Below are positions 1 to 8,368 of a stretch of DNA of 64,000 nucleotides, one piece after another; the stretch's first letter is position 1; each line of letters begins with the position of its first letter. The position numbers and the translations under genes were made by a program. The stretch spans positions 393,714 to 457,713 of the forward strand of contig NZ_BMTF01000003.1 in NCBI RefSeq assembly GCF_014649535.1, read 5' to 3'. The stretch is from Streptomyces gelaticus. GTDB lineage: Bacteria; Actinomycetota; Actinomycetes; Streptomycetales; Streptomycetaceae. The notes under the pieces were generated by a model. That model saw only the letters and a list, made by a program, of their open reading frames with translations. It did no database searches and was not told the DNA's origin.

Positions 1-578
1 GCTTCCCGCGTGGCAAGGGCACGTACGATCCGGCGGCGCGGACCCTGGACGCCGGCTTCGCGGGCAGCGTCCGGTTCACCGGCGCCGACGGGCTCGACCT
101 GGAACTGTCGGCCGTCGCGGTCCGGGTGAAGGCGGGCAGGGGCACGCTCCTGGCCGACGTCCGCAGCGACGGCGACCGGCGCGAGGCCGTCCCGCTCGTC
201 ACCTTCACCGCGAAGGACTTCGCACCGAAGGACGGCCTCGCCGTCCTCACCGAAGCCCCCGCCACCCTCACCGCCGACGGCGCCGAGGCGTTCGGCTCGC
301 TCTACCGGGCGGGCACCGCGATGGACCCCGTCTCGCTGGCCGTCGCCGTCGAGTCCGGGGCCGAACTGCCCGCCCTGCCCGACCTGGGCAGCGCCCCCGC
401 CCCGTCCTCCGAACCGTCGGCCGCCCCGTCCGCGGGGAAGACCACCCCCGCCGCGGCGACGGCGGCCGACTCCGGCGGCGCCCTGTACCCGGCGCTCGGC
501 GGCGCGGGCGTGCTCGCCCTCGCGGCGGGCGCGCTGTACCTCGCCCGTCGCCGCCGCAGCACCCAGAACAACGACTAG
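1..578 (+). CDS. HtaA-domain surface protein, C-terminal part (5' end outside window)
   Basis: The frame is open from base 3, so the gene begins left of the window and about 191 residues are visible. The visible part matches the second half of an HtaA domain, the haem-binding module of corynebacterial haem uptake, with the recurring pattern GTYDPAARTLDAGFAGSVRF and the later PATLTADGAEAFGSLY block. A Pro/Ser/Ala-rich linker follows, then one hydrophobic segment and an RRRR tail, so the protein is membrane-anchored with its domain outside. Unlike the next gene it has no LAxTG sortase motif before the membrane segment. The next HtaA gene starts 48 bases downstream on the same strand, suggesting one operon. 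Haem binding itself is inferred from the family. Confidence 0.85.
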   Translation, partial: FPRGKGTYDPAARTLDAGFAGSVRFTGADGLDLELSAVAVRVKAGRGTLLADVRSDGDRREAVPLVTFTAKDFAPKDGLAVLTEAPATLTADGAEAFGSLYRAGTAMDPVSLAVAVESGAELPALPDLGSAPAPSSEPSAAPSAGKTTPAAATAADSGGALYPALGGAGVLALAAGALYLARRRRSTQNND

Positions 579-626
579 ACCCCCGTCCCCCCGTCCCGCC
601 CCCTGTTCCCGAGGAGACCAACGACC

Positions 627-2195
627 ATGGCAGCCACCCGCCGCCCCATAGCCCTCGCCGCCGCAGTCGCCACCGCGGCCGCCCTCGGCGCCACCGTGTT
701 CGCCCTTCCGGCACTCGCCGCCGACAGCTCCGCCGCTGCCGCTGCGACCGCCACGGCGCCGAAGTTGCAGCTGACGGACGGCACACTGGAGTGGGGAGTC
801 AAGGAGTCCTTCCGCAAGTACCTCGCCTCGCCGTTCTCCGGCGGGAAGATCACCGTCAAGGACGGTGCCGTCCAGGCGCCCGGCAACGGGGTGTTCACCT
901 TCGCCGGCGGCAGGGGCACCTACGACACGGCCACGCACGGCACCGACACCGCCTTCGCCGGCGGGGTCGGCTTCTACGCCCACGGCGGCGCCCTCGACAT
1001 CACCCTCTCCGACGTGAAGCTCGCCACCAGCGGCACCGGCGGCGCGATCACCGTCGATGTGACGACACCGCAGGGCGCCCGCGACGACGTGGAGTTCGCG
1101 ACTCTGGACCTCTCGGCGGTGAAGCCGGGCCGGGGCGAGGGCGGCGCGATGGTCTTCGAGGACATCCCGGCGACGCTGACGAAGGCGGGCTCCGAGGCCT
1201 TCGACGGCCAGTACAAGGAGGGTGACGCGCTCGACCCGGCCACCCTCTCGGTGAAGACGGTCACGCCTCCGACCACCGACCCCACCCAGGAGCCCGGCAC
1301 CGAGCCGACCGGCACGCCCTCCACGGAGCCCACCGGCAGCCCGTCCACCGGACCGGGCACGAAGCCCACCACGACCGCGTCCCCGTCCCCCTCGGACACG
1401 GCCACGGCCACCGGCAGGCCGGCCGCCACCCCGGGCGAGATCGTCGACGGCACCCTGGACTGGGGCGTCAAGAAGTCCTTCCGCACGTACGTCACGGGCC
1501 CGATCGCCCACGGCAGGGCCGAGACGACGGCCGGCGCCACCGCGTCCGGTGACGGCTACCGGTTCCCCGACGCCACCGGACGCTTCGACGCCGCCGAGCA
1601 GACCCTGAACGCCGAATTCCACGGCAGGGTCCGCTTCCTGGGCCACGAGGAGAACGGGGCGTACACCCTCGACCTCTCCCTGACCGGCATGGAGATCCGG
1701 GTGAACGGCACCAGGGGCACCCTGACCGCGGACGTGACCACCAAGGACCGCACGACCAAGAAGGTCTCCACGTATCCCGGTCTGGCGGTCGCGGACCTGA
1801 AGCTGCCCAAGGGGAAACTCGCCGCCAGGAACGGCGTGGTGAACCTCACGGCCATCCCGGCGACCCTCACCGCCGACGGCACCAAGGCGTTCGGCGGCAT
1901 GTACGAGGCCGGTGAGCAGCTCGACGCGCTGACCGTCGCGGTCGCGCTCGACAAGGACGCCGAACTCCCTGGCTCCGCAGGCGGTTCCGGCACGGCGGGC
2001 GGCTCCGTGACCACCGGTGGCGGCGGCACGGCCGGCGGCCTTGCCGGTGGCTCCGTCGGCGGTTCGGCCGGTGGCGCGGGCTCCCTCGCCGCCACCGGCT
2101 CCGACCTCCCGGCCGGCGCCCTGATCGCCGCCTCGGGCGTGGTCGTGGCGGCCGGCGCCGGAGCCGTGGTCGTGGCCCGCCGCCGTACCGTCTGA
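627..2195 (+). CDS. Two-domain HtaA haem-binding protein with LAATG sortase signal
   Basis: A 522-residue secreted protein. A signal peptide (residues 1-31, ending ALAA) is followed by HtaA domain 1 (about 45-205), a Thr/Pro/Ser-rich linker (about 210-265), HtaA domain 2 (about 270-435) and a Gly/Ser/Thr-rich stalk. LAATG at residue 487 precedes a hydrophobic stretch and an RRRTV tail: this is the layout of class E sortase substrates, whose LAxTG motif is typical of Streptomyces. It should therefore be cell-wall linked and take haem from the medium or pass it to a membrane transporter. Ribosome site GAGGAG at 611-616 fixes the ATG start. It follows another HtaA gene by 48 bases and lies upstream of a convergent haem oxygenase gene. 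Confidence 0.9.
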   Translation: MAATRRPIALAAAVATAAALGATVFALPALAADSSAAAAATATAPKLQLTDGTLEWGVKESFRKYLASPFSGGKITVKDGAVQAPGNGVFTFAGGRGTYDTATHGTDTAFAGGVGFYAHGGALDITLSDVKLATSGTGGAITVDVTTPQGARDDVEFATLDLSAVKPGRGEGGAMVFEDIPATLTKAGSEAFDGQYKEGDALDPATLSVKTVTPPTTDPTQEPGTEPTGTPSTEPTGSPSTGPGTKPTTTASPSPSDTATATGRPAATPGEIVDGTLDWGVKKSFRTYVTGPIAHGRAETTAGATASGDGYRFPDATGRFDAAEQTLNAEFHGRVRFLGHEENGAYTLDLSLTGMEIRVNGTRGTLTADVTTKDRTTKKVSTYPGLAVADLKLPKGKLAARNGVVNLTAIPATLTADGTKAFGGMYEAGEQLDALTVAVALDKDAELPGSAGGSGTAGGSVTTGGGGTAGGLAGGSVGGSAGGAGSLAATGSDLPAGALIAASGVVVAAGAGAVVVARRRTV

Positions 2196-2215
2196 CCGGC
2201 CCGCGCGCCACGAGG

Positions 2216-2260
2216 GCACCGCCCGGACGGGCGGCCGAACGGCCACCGTCCGGGCGGTGC
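2216..2260 (+). terminator. Hairpin after the HtaA genes
   Basis: Perfect 15-bp inverted repeat (2216-2230 with 2246-2260) around a 15-base loop, 20 bases after the HtaA stop codon. There is no T-run, as is usual for Streptomyces terminators. It ends exactly where the -10 region of the next gene begins. Confidence 0.75.
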
Positions 2261-2272
2261 TTGAATGCCCCT

Positions 2273-2959
2273 GTGAACGACAGCGACTTCGACGTACCCG
2301 CCGGCATCGACGTACTGCGCGTGTTCTGCGGCCCCGACGGCCGGCACGGCAACGCCCTCGGCGTGGTGCGCGACGGGCGTACCTACCCGGACCGGGCCTC
2401 CCGGCAGGAACTGGCCCGCCGGCTCGGCTTCAGCGAGACGGTGTTCGTCGACGACCCCGAGCGCGGGCACGTCGACATCTACACCCCGGGACTGCGCCTC
2501 CCGTTCGCCGGGCATCCGCTCGTCGGCACGGCCTGGCTGCTCGACCTGGAGATCCTGGAGCTTCCGGTGGGGGAGGTCTTCGCCCGTCAGGACGGCGAGT
2601 TCAGCTGGATCACCGCCCGCCCCGAGTGGGCGCCCCCGCGCACGCTGGAGCGGTACGAATCCGCCGCCGAGGTCGAGGCGCTCACCGGGCCGCCGCCGGG
2701 GGAGGGCTGGCTGTACGTATGGGCCTGGGAGGACGAGGCGGCCGGCCGGGTCAGGGCGCGGGCGTTCCCCCGCCGCGACGACAACATCGTGGAGGACGAG
2801 GCGACGGGGGCGGCGGCGCTGCTGCTCAGCGCGGAGCTGGGGCGCGCCCTCAACATCACGCAAGGACGCGGCTCCCAGATCCTCACCGCACCCGCACCCG
2901 ACGGCACGGTGGAGATCGGGGGCCGCGTGGCACTCGCCGCCGTCCGGGCCCGGCGCTGA
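2273..2959 (+). CDS. PhzF-family isomerase-like protein
   Basis: About 228 residues with PhzF/diaminopimelate-epimerase-fold signatures: an early GNALGVV block, SETVFV carrying the Glu used as acid/base in PhzF, LPFAGHPLVGTAWLL, and the C-terminal EATGAAA and GRGSQI loops. It is shorter than full-length PhzF (about 280), but both half-domains can be followed. Substrate unknown; family members isomerise small acids such as dihydro-hydroxyanthranilate, and there is no phenazine context here. The GTG at 2273 lies seven bases after a TTGAAT -10-like hexamer (2261-2266), which suggests a leaderless mRNA; an in-frame TTG at 2261 is the alternative start. Confidence 0.75.
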   Translation: MNDSDFDVPAGIDVLRVFCGPDGRHGNALGVVRDGRTYPDRASRQELARRLGFSETVFVDDPERGHVDIYTPGLRLPFAGHPLVGTAWLLDLEILELPVGEVFARQDGEFSWITARPEWAPPRTLERYESAAEVEALTGPPPGEGWLYVWAWEDEAAGRVRARAFPRRDDNIVEDEATGAAALLLSAELGRALNITQGRGSQILTAPAPDGTVEIGGRVALAAVRARR

Positions 2960-2974
2960 GCCGGGCCGAAGGCA

Positions 2975-3640
2975 CTACGCGCTGAGCGGGAACACCTCGC
3001 CCAGTTCCCGGAACACCGCCGTGTTCAGCGCGAACGCGCGCTTGCACTCGTCGACGATCCGCTGCTTCTCCAGGTCGTCCGCGTCCACCGCGTCCAGCAG
3101 CTCGCGGTAGTCCCGCTTGAACGAGGCGGGGTTGGATATGCCCTCGAAGACGTAGAACCGGACCCCGTCGCCCTTGCGCGCGAAGCCCCAGGTCCGCTCC
3201 GCCCGGTCGCGGATGATCTGGCCGCCGGAGAGGTCGCCGAGGTAGCGGGTGTAGTGGTGCGCGACATAGCCGGCCGGCCAGCTGCGGGCGCACTCGGCGA
3301 CCCGGGCGGCGTACGCGGCCGTGGCGGGCAGCGGCTCCAGGTCCTCGCACCAGCCGGTACCCCGCAGATGGGCCAGATCGCGCTCCAGCTCGGCGGTGCG
3401 CATCAGCTCGGGCCGGATGAAGGGACCGGCGACCGGATCGCCGTGCAGCGCCTGCGCACCGTCCTCCAGCGCCCGGTACACGAACCACAGCTGCTCGGTG
3501 TAGCGCGTGTACGCGTCCACTCCGAGCCGCCCGCCCAGCAGGTCGCTCATGAAGGTCGAGGTCTCCGCCTCGGTGTGCTGCTCGTGCGATGCGGTGCGGA
3601 TGAGCGTCGAGAAGGGCGTGGTGGCGGCGGTTGCGTCCAA
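2975..3640 (-). CDS. hmuO: Haem oxygenase (biliverdin-producing)
   Basis: About 221 residues of the HmuO family. Haem oxygenase opens haem to biliverdin, CO and free iron using O2 and reductant in the cytoplasm. The proximal-ligand helix is visible as QHTEAETSTFMSDLLGGRLG, closely resembling corynebacterial HmuO, and the distal helix carries YLGDLSGGQII. The chosen start is TTG at 3640, preceded by CGGAGGCCCGCC; an ATG at 3709 would add 23 unlike residues. A DtxR-type iron box lies about 105 bases upstream, and a small hairpin (3702-3718) sits in the leader. The neighbouring HtaA genes would supply its haem, so the locus reads as iron-repressed haem-iron acquisition. Confidence 0.93.
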   Translation of the reverse strand: MDATAATTPFSTLIRTASHEQHTEAETSTFMSDLLGGRLGVDAYTRYTEQLWFVYRALEDGAQALHGDPVAGPFIRPELMRTAELERDLAHLRGTGWCEDLEPLPATAAYAARVAECARSWPAGYVAHHYTRYLGDLSGGQIIRDRAERTWGFARKGDGVRFYVFEGISNPASFKRDYRELLDAVDADDLEKQRIVDECKRAFALNTAVFRELGEVFPLSA

Positions 3641-3745
3641 GGCGGGCCTCCGGGGGACCGAGGGGACGGAAAAGTCCTGGAAGAGACAGAAATATCGGCA
3701 GCGCCGCATACTGCGGCGATTGCTGTCGACAACTCCGATCTTCCT

Positions 3746-3763
3746 ACTTAGGCTTACCTAAGT
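3746..3763. promoter_or_regulatory. DtxR/DmdR1-type iron box
   Basis: ACTTAGGCTTACCTAAGT is a dyad with seven-base arms around four bases. TTAGGCTTACCTAA differs at one base from the core of the iron box upstream of Streptomyces desferrioxamine genes (TTAGGCTCACCTAA, recalled). It lies upstream of the haem oxygenase start, as expected for iron-dependent repression by DmdR1. Confidence 0.8.
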
Positions 3764-3849
3764 CAATGACTTCCCGACACTCTGTCGGTAAAAACGATAC
3801 GCCGGATTCCGTTCCCGCGTCGGGCGGGCGGAAGCGGCCGGGTACGTGA

Positions 3850-3875
3850 AAGCGGCCGCCCGGGGGCGGCCGCTT
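3850..3875. terminator. Terminator hairpin downstream of map
   Basis: Perfect 11-bp stem (3850-3860 with 3865-3875) and a CGGG loop, 27 bases after the map stop on the minus strand. No T-run. Confidence 0.75.
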
Positions 3876-3901
3876 GCGGGGAGGAACTGTCCGGACGGGG
3901 G

Positions 3902-4759
3902 TTACGGGAGCGTCAGGATCTCCGCGCCCGTCTCCGTCACCACCAGCGTGTGCTCGAACTGCGCGGTGCGCTTGCGGTCCTTCGTCACCACGGTCCAGCC
4001 GTCGTCCCACATGTCGTAGTCGTGGCTGCCCAGCGTCAGCATCGGCTCGATGGTGAACGTCATCCCGGGCTGCATCACGGTGGTCGCGTGCGGGCTGTCG
4101 TAGTGCGGGATGATCAGGCCGGAGTGGAACGAGGAATTGATCCCGTGCCCGGTGAAGTCCCGTACCACGCCGTAGCCGAAACGCTTCGCGTACGACTCGA
4201 TGACCCGCCCGATCACATTGATCTGCCGTCCCGGCCGGACCGCCTTGATGGCCCGGTTCAGCGATTCCCGGGTGCGCTCCACGAGCAGCCGGGACTCCTC
4301 GTCCACGTCGCCGCAGAGGTACGTGGCGTTGTTGTCGCCGTGCACACCGCCGATGTACGCCGTGACGTCGAGGTTCACGATGTCGCCGTCGCGCAGCACC
4401 GTGGAGTCCGGGATGCCGTGGCAGATCACCTCGTTGAGCGAGGTGCAGAGCGACTTGGGGAAGCCGCGGTAGCCGAGGGTCGACGGGTACGCGCCGTGGT
4501 CGCACATGAACTCGTGGGCGACCCGGTCGAGTTCGTCCGTCGTGACGCCCGGGGCGATGTGCTTCGCGGCCTCCGCCATCGCCTGCGCGGCGATCCGGCC
4601 CGCGACGCGCATGCGCTCGACGGTGTCGGTGTCCTGGATCTCCGGACCGGTGTACGGGGTGGGGGCCGGCTTGCCCACGTATTCGGGGCGCCGGATCCTT
4701 CCGGGCACGGAACGGATGGGAGTGATCTCCCCGGGTACGAGCAGCGACTGGCCAGACAT
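3902..4759 (-). CDS. map: Methionine aminopeptidase, type I
   Basis: A 285-residue cytosolic enzyme that removes the initiator methionine from nascent proteins. The five metal ligands of the pita-bread fold can be placed: Asp in VNLDVTAY, Asp in VHGDNNATY, His in FTGHGI, Glu in FTIEPML and Glu in QFEHTLVV. There is an N-terminal extension of roughly 40 residues ([13 protein letters not shown]), common in actinobacterial MetAP1c. The ATG at 4759 is preceded by TAGACT with a nine-base gap and no ribosome site, suggesting a leaderless transcript. The next gene is divergent and starts 58 bases away. Confidence 0.95.
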   Translation of the reverse strand: MSGQSLLVPGEITPIRSVPGRIRRPEYVGKPAPTPYTGPEIQDTDTVERMRVAGRIAAQAMAEAAKHIAPGVTTDELDRVAHEFMCDHGAYPSTLGYRGFPKSLCTSLNEVICHGIPDSTVLRDGDIVNLDVTAYIGGVHGDNNATYLCGDVDEESRLLVERTRESLNRAIKAVRPGRQINVIGRVIESYAKRFGYGVVRDFTGHGINSSFHSGLIIPHYDSPHATTVMQPGMTFTIEPMLTLGSHDYDMWDDGWTVVTKDRKRTAQFEHTLVVTETGAEILTLP

Positions 4760-4817
4760 GTCAGCGAGTCTAACCAGCGCGCTTGGGGCAGCATGGCCCC
4801 GAGGGAAGGAGCCGCTG

Positions 4818-5048
4818 ATGGCCCTGTTCAAGAAGCGCACGGCCGGCAAGCCGGGCGAGTGGTACTACTGCCTGGAGCATCACAAGGTCGAGGAGGGCCC
4901 CGAGTGCCCGGCCAAGGACCGTTTCGGGCCGTACACCTCCCGCGAGGAGGCCCGGCACGCCATGGACACCGCCCGGGAACGGAACCTGGAGTGGGAGAAC
5001 GACCCCAAGTGGCACGACGGGGGCACACCGCGCGATCCGGAGGCATGA
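4818..5048 (+). CDS. Small conserved actinobacterial protein
   Basis: A 76-residue soluble protein starting at ATG 4818 behind GAGGGAAGGAG. The core [17 protein letters not shown] followed by [15 protein letters not shown] is distinctive: Cys, two His and a second Cys could bind a metal, and the GPYTSREEA part resembles the end of SPOR repeats. Function unknown. It is divergent from map and convergent with the MFS gene, with a shared hairpin downstream. Confidence 0.75.
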   Translation: MALFKKRTAGKPGEWYYCLEHHKVEEGPECPAKDRFGPYTSREEARHAMDTARERNLEWENDPKWHDGGTPRDPEA

Positions 5049-5070
5049 CGGGAGCCGCCCGTCCCCACGC

Positions 5071-5095
5071 GCCCCGGGGCTTTCGCCCCCGGGGC
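5071..5095. terminator. Bidirectional terminator hairpin
   Basis: Nine-bp GC stem (5071-5079 with 5087-5095) in the 54-base gap between two convergent genes, so it can serve both. Confidence 0.7.
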
Positions 5096-5102
5096 CCGTT
5101 CC

Positions 5103-6404
5103 TCAGGCCGCGGACGGGCTGGACTCCATGGCCTCCCGCCTGCGCAGCGCGTCCTCGTCCGTTTCGGAGTCGTAGGTGAGCAGCTTCGGCAGCGCTGCCG
5201 TGAGCAGCGCGACCGAGGCCACGCACGCCACACCGCCGCTCCAGATCGCCGACCGGGTCCCCGTCCAGCCCGCCATCGCACCGGCCCGCACCTGCCCCAG
5301 CTGCGGGCCGACGCTGTACGAGAGCACCTCGATGCCCGCCAGCCGGCCCCGCAGCTCCTCCGGGATGGTCTGGTTCCAGATCGTGGAGCGGCCCAGTCCG
5401 CTGAGCATGTCGCCCGCGCCCGCCACCGCCAGGCAGACCAGCACCAGCCACACGTCGCCGAACCACCCGGCCGCCGCGATCGCCAGCCCCCAGACCGCGG
5501 CCCCGGCCACCACGAACAGTCCGTGCCGCCGCACCCGCGACGTCCAGCCGCTGGTCAGGCCCAGCACCAGCGATCCCACCGACCCCGCCGCGTACATCAG
5601 GCCCAGCGACCAGTCGGCGTCCAGCTCGTCCGCGAGGAACGGGAAGATCGTGTTGGGGTAGGCGAAGAACATCGCCGCCAGGTCGACCGCGTACGTCCCC
5701 AGCAGCACCGGCCGGCTCCAGGCGTACCGCGCCCCCTCGGCGATCCCGCGCAGCGAGGGCTTGTGGCCGTCCCGGGCCGGCGGCGCGGGCGCCAGGCGCA
5801 GGCACAGCAGTACGGAGACCGCGAACGTGGCCATCGTGACCGCGTACGCCGTGGCGTGCCCGGCGTAGGCCACCACGAGGCCCGCCACGGCCGGGCCGGT
5901 GATCGCGCCGAACTGCCAGCGCAGCGAGTTCAGCGCGGCGGCGGCGATCTGCTGCTCGTGCGGCACGATCCGGGCCATCAGGGAGTCCAGCGCGGGCCGC
6001 TGGAGCCCGGCGAGCGCGGAGACCCCGGCCGCGACCAGGTAGAGCGGCCAGAGCATCGGGGCGGGCAGCGCCGCGTTCACCAGGAGCACCAGGGCGAGCA
6101 GCCCCAGCCCCGCCTCGGTGGCCAGGATGACCTTGCGGCGGTCCGCGGCGTCCGCGAGCGCCCCGCCGTACAGACCGAAGACGACCAGCGGCACCAGTTC
6201 GACCGCGCCCATCACGCCGACGGCCAGCGGCGAACCCGTCAGCTCCTTGATCTGGAGCGGCAGCGCGATCATCGCCATGAAGCTGCCGAAGTACGTCACC
6301 AGGCCCTGGATCCACAGCAGCCGGAAGTCGGCGGAGGTGCGCAGGGGCGAAAGATCGGGCAGCAGGGCGGCCAGCCGGGCGGCCGGGGACGAAGCAGAGG
6401 TCAC
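5103..6404 (-). CDS. MFS exporter (EntS-like MFS_3 type)
   Basis: About 433 residues with a 12-helix major facilitator pattern and the loop motif GGALADAADRRKV after helix 2. The start LSPLRTSADFRLLWIQGLVT is typical of the EntS/MFS_3 group, whose best-known member exports enterobactin; other members export macrolides or have no known substrate. The GTG at 6404, with GGAG about ten bases upstream, is preferred because the frame further upstream has no transporter-like sequence. Substrate cannot be stated; nearness to haem/iron genes is suggestive only. Confidence 0.85.
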   Translation of the reverse strand: MTSASSPAARLAALLPDLSPLRTSADFRLLWIQGLVTYFGSFMAMIALPLQIKELTGSPLAVGVMGAVELVPLVVFGLYGGALADAADRRKVILATEAGLGLLALVLLVNAALPAPMLWPLYLVAAGVSALAGLQRPALDSLMARIVPHEQQIAAAALNSLRWQFGAITGPAVAGLVVAYAGHATAYAVTMATFAVSVLLCLRLAPAPPARDGHKPSLRGIAEGARYAWSRPVLLGTYAVDLAAMFFAYPNTIFPFLADELDADWSLGLMYAAGSVGSLVLGLTSGWTSRVRRHGLFVVAGAAVWGLAIAAAGWFGDVWLVLVCLAVAGAGDMLSGLGRSTIWNQTIPEELRGRLAGIEVLSYSVGPQLGQVRAGAMAGWTGTRSAIWSGGVACVASVALLTAALPKLLTYDSETDEDALRRREAMESSPSAA

Positions 6405-6579
6405 GGAGCGCCATGCTCCGGCGCCGCGGTCGCCGCCGCAACGGAATTTCCGCGGGGTCCCGGCTCCGGGCCGCGGTACCGGGCCCGCCCCGCGGCGACG
6501 GGGCTCCTGGCCCCGGCACCCGGCTCGCACCGCGGCGGCGGGCACCCGGCTGCCCGGCCGGGTGGTCGGCCGAGGGCCG

Positions 6580-7182
6580 TCACCAGCGGGCGGGAGGCGG
6601 TGCCGTCAGCTGATCGGCGAGCCGGGACAGCCGGTCCCGGAAGCCGCGGCGGCCGCGCGGCGCGGGGGCGCTGTTCTCCCCGGCCGCCGCGCTCACCAGA
6701 TGCTGCACGGTGTCCAGGTCCACGTCGTCGTCGCCGGTCACCGCGAGCGTCTCATGGGCGAGCCCGCGCACCTCCGGGTCGCCGTCGTTCAGCGAGAGCA
6801 CCGTGGCCCCGGCGCGCCGCGCGTCGTGCACCCGCTCCAGCAGCCCCGCGCCGGGCCGCTCCGGGGCCACCAGGAGCAGCGTCTCGCCCCGCCCGGCCGC
6901 CTCGATCCGGGCCGGCCCGACGGCCAGATGCGCGGGGCCGCCCGGCTCCACCCGGTGGCGTACCAGGGTGGGGGCCAGCTCCGGCAGCCCGGACCAGGTG
7001 GACTCGTCGACCAGATGCGCGGCCAGATGCCACGGCTCGTACGCCGCCGTCCCCACCAGCAGCAGACCGCCGCCGTGCGGGACGACGGAGGACCTCAGCG
7101 CGCCGGCGAACCGCCGCGCAGCGGCGGGCCATTCCGTCCCGGCGAGCACTTCACGGAGCAGGGCCACGCGTACGGCATCCAT
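6580..7182 (-). CDS. Conserved hypothetical protein, possibly SIS-like fold
   Basis: A 200-residue soluble protein. The stretch GGGLLLVGTAAYEPWHLAAHLVDE, later LLLVAPERPGAG, GATVLSLNDGD and the closing LAHETLAVTGDDD follow the rhythm of a SIS (sugar isomerase) domain, with alternating beta strands and helices, but no substrate-binding Ser/Thr motif can be identified with confidence. It ends in a basic, Pro-rich tail. It diverges from the F420:NADP reductase gene by about 120 bases. Confidence 0.65.
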   Translation of the reverse strand: MDAVRVALLREVLAGTEWPAAARRFAGALRSSVVPHGGGLLLVGTAAYEPWHLAAHLVDESTWSGLPELAPTLVRHRVEPGGPAHLAVGPARIEAAGRGETLLLVAPERPGAGLLERVHDARRAGATVLSLNDGDPEVRGLAHETLAVTGDDDVDLDTVQHLVSAAAGENSAPAPRGRRGFRDRLSRLADQLTAPPPARW

Positions 7183-7301
7183 GGCCCGGCATCATGCCCC
7201 AGGACCCCTGCCCGGCACCGGGAAACGGCTGCGGACCAGCCGAACGGGGAACGAGGGATGACACCGGGTACCGCTCCGTGGCGGGCAGTAATGTCGGAGC
7301 C

Positions 7302-8012
7302 ATGACTACGAATGGCAATGACAGCGCGGCCAGGCCCCCCGCCAAGGACCCCTGGGACCTTCCCGACGTATCCGGGCTGACCGTCGGCGTGCTCGGCGGC
7401 ACCGGACCCCAGGGGCGCGGCCTCGCCTACCGGCTCGCCCGCGCCGGCCAGCAGGTGATCATCGGCTCCCGGGCCGCCGACCGCGCGCGCGGCGCCGCCG
7501 AGGAGCTCGGCCACGGCGTCGAGGGCGCGGACAACGCGGAGTGCGCCCGCCGCAGCGACATCGTGATCGTCGCCGTGCCGTGGGACGGCCACGCCAAGAC
7601 CCTGGAGTCGCTGCGGGACGAACTCGTGGGCAAGCTCGTCATCGACTGCGTCAACCCGCTCGGCTTCGACAAGAAGGGCGCCTACGCCCTGAAGCCCGAG
7701 GAGGGCAGCGCCGCCGAGCAGGCCGCCGCCCTGCTGCCGGAGTCCCGGGTCACCGCCGCCTTCCACCACCTCTCGGCGGTGCTGCTGCAGGACGAGACCG
7801 TCGACGAGATCGACACCGATGTGCTGGTGCTGGGCGAGGTCCGCGCCGACACCGACCTCGTACAGGCGCTGGCGGGCCGGATCCCCGGCATGCGCGGCAT
7901 CTTCGCCGGACGGCTGCGCAACGCGCACCAGGTCGAGTCCCTGGTCGCCAACCTGATCTCGGTGAACCGCCGCTACAAGGCACACGCCGGGCTCCGTACC
8001 ACCGACGTCTGA
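7302..8012 (+). CDS. fno: NADPH-dependent F420 reductase (F420H2:NADP oxidoreductase)
   Basis: A 236-residue cytosolic enzyme exchanging hydride between NADPH and coenzyme F420, supplying F420H2 for actinobacterial F420-dependent reductases. The nucleotide-binding loop is GVLGGTGPQGRGLAYRLARA, followed by the NADP 2'-phosphate motif GSRAADRAR. Later family blocks are VVAVPWDGHAKTL, VIDCVNPLGFDKKG, FHHLSAVLL and the C-terminal AHQVESLVANLISVN. The start ATG 7302 lies close behind TAATGT, so the mRNA may be leaderless. Confidence 0.92.
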   Translation: MTTNGNDSAARPPAKDPWDLPDVSGLTVGVLGGTGPQGRGLAYRLARAGQQVIIGSRAADRARGAAEELGHGVEGADNAECARRSDIVIVAVPWDGHAKTLESLRDELVGKLVIDCVNPLGFDKKGAYALKPEEGSAAEQAAALLPESRVTAAFHHLSAVLLQDETVDEIDTDVLVLGEVRADTDLVQALAGRIPGMRGIFAGRLRNAHQVESLVANLISVNRRYKAHAGLRTTDV

Positions 8013-8066
8013 GCCGGACCGGCCACCACCACCTGCACCAGCGGCGTCCGAGCCGGACCGGCCACC
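8004..8066 (+). repeat. Direct repeat of the end of the F420 reductase gene
   Basis: The 24 bases 8004-8027, spanning the stop codon, recur at 8043-8066 with only two mismatches, 39 bases apart. This looks like a small local duplication. Confidence 0.6.
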
Positions 8067-8175
8067 GGTGGCCTGAGGGCCGCAGCCGCCCGCGGACCCA
8101 CCCTGCGGCGAGCGAAAAGGGGCATGGGGGACACTGGACGGGACCGTGCATCACCCCCGACAGGAGCCGCCTCCC

Positions 8176-8352
8176 ATGCCCCGACTCGCTCTCTACGCCA
8201 TCGCCGTCTGTGTCCTGGCGGTCGTCGCGGCCGTGATCTCGTTCGCCCAGGGCAGCCTGCTCGGGATCGTCTGGGTGCTGCTGGCCGGGCTCTCGTCCAA
8301 CATGGCGTGGTTCTACCTGCGTCGGCAGCGGGCGCGGGCCGCCGGGCAGTGA
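8176..8352 (+). CDS. Small two-helix membrane protein
   Basis: 58 residues from ATG 8176 behind CAGGAG. Two hydrophobic segments (about 4-22 and 28-45) are separated by QGS and followed by the basic tail YLRRQRARAAG, placing the C-terminus in the cytoplasm. No recognised family. It is convergent with the M50 protease gene 16 bases away. Confidence 0.65.
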   Translation: MPRLALYAIAVCVLAVVAAVISFAQGSLLGIVWVLLAGLSSNMAWFYLRRQRARAAGQ

Positions 8353-8368
8353 GGGGCCGGTCCGCCGG

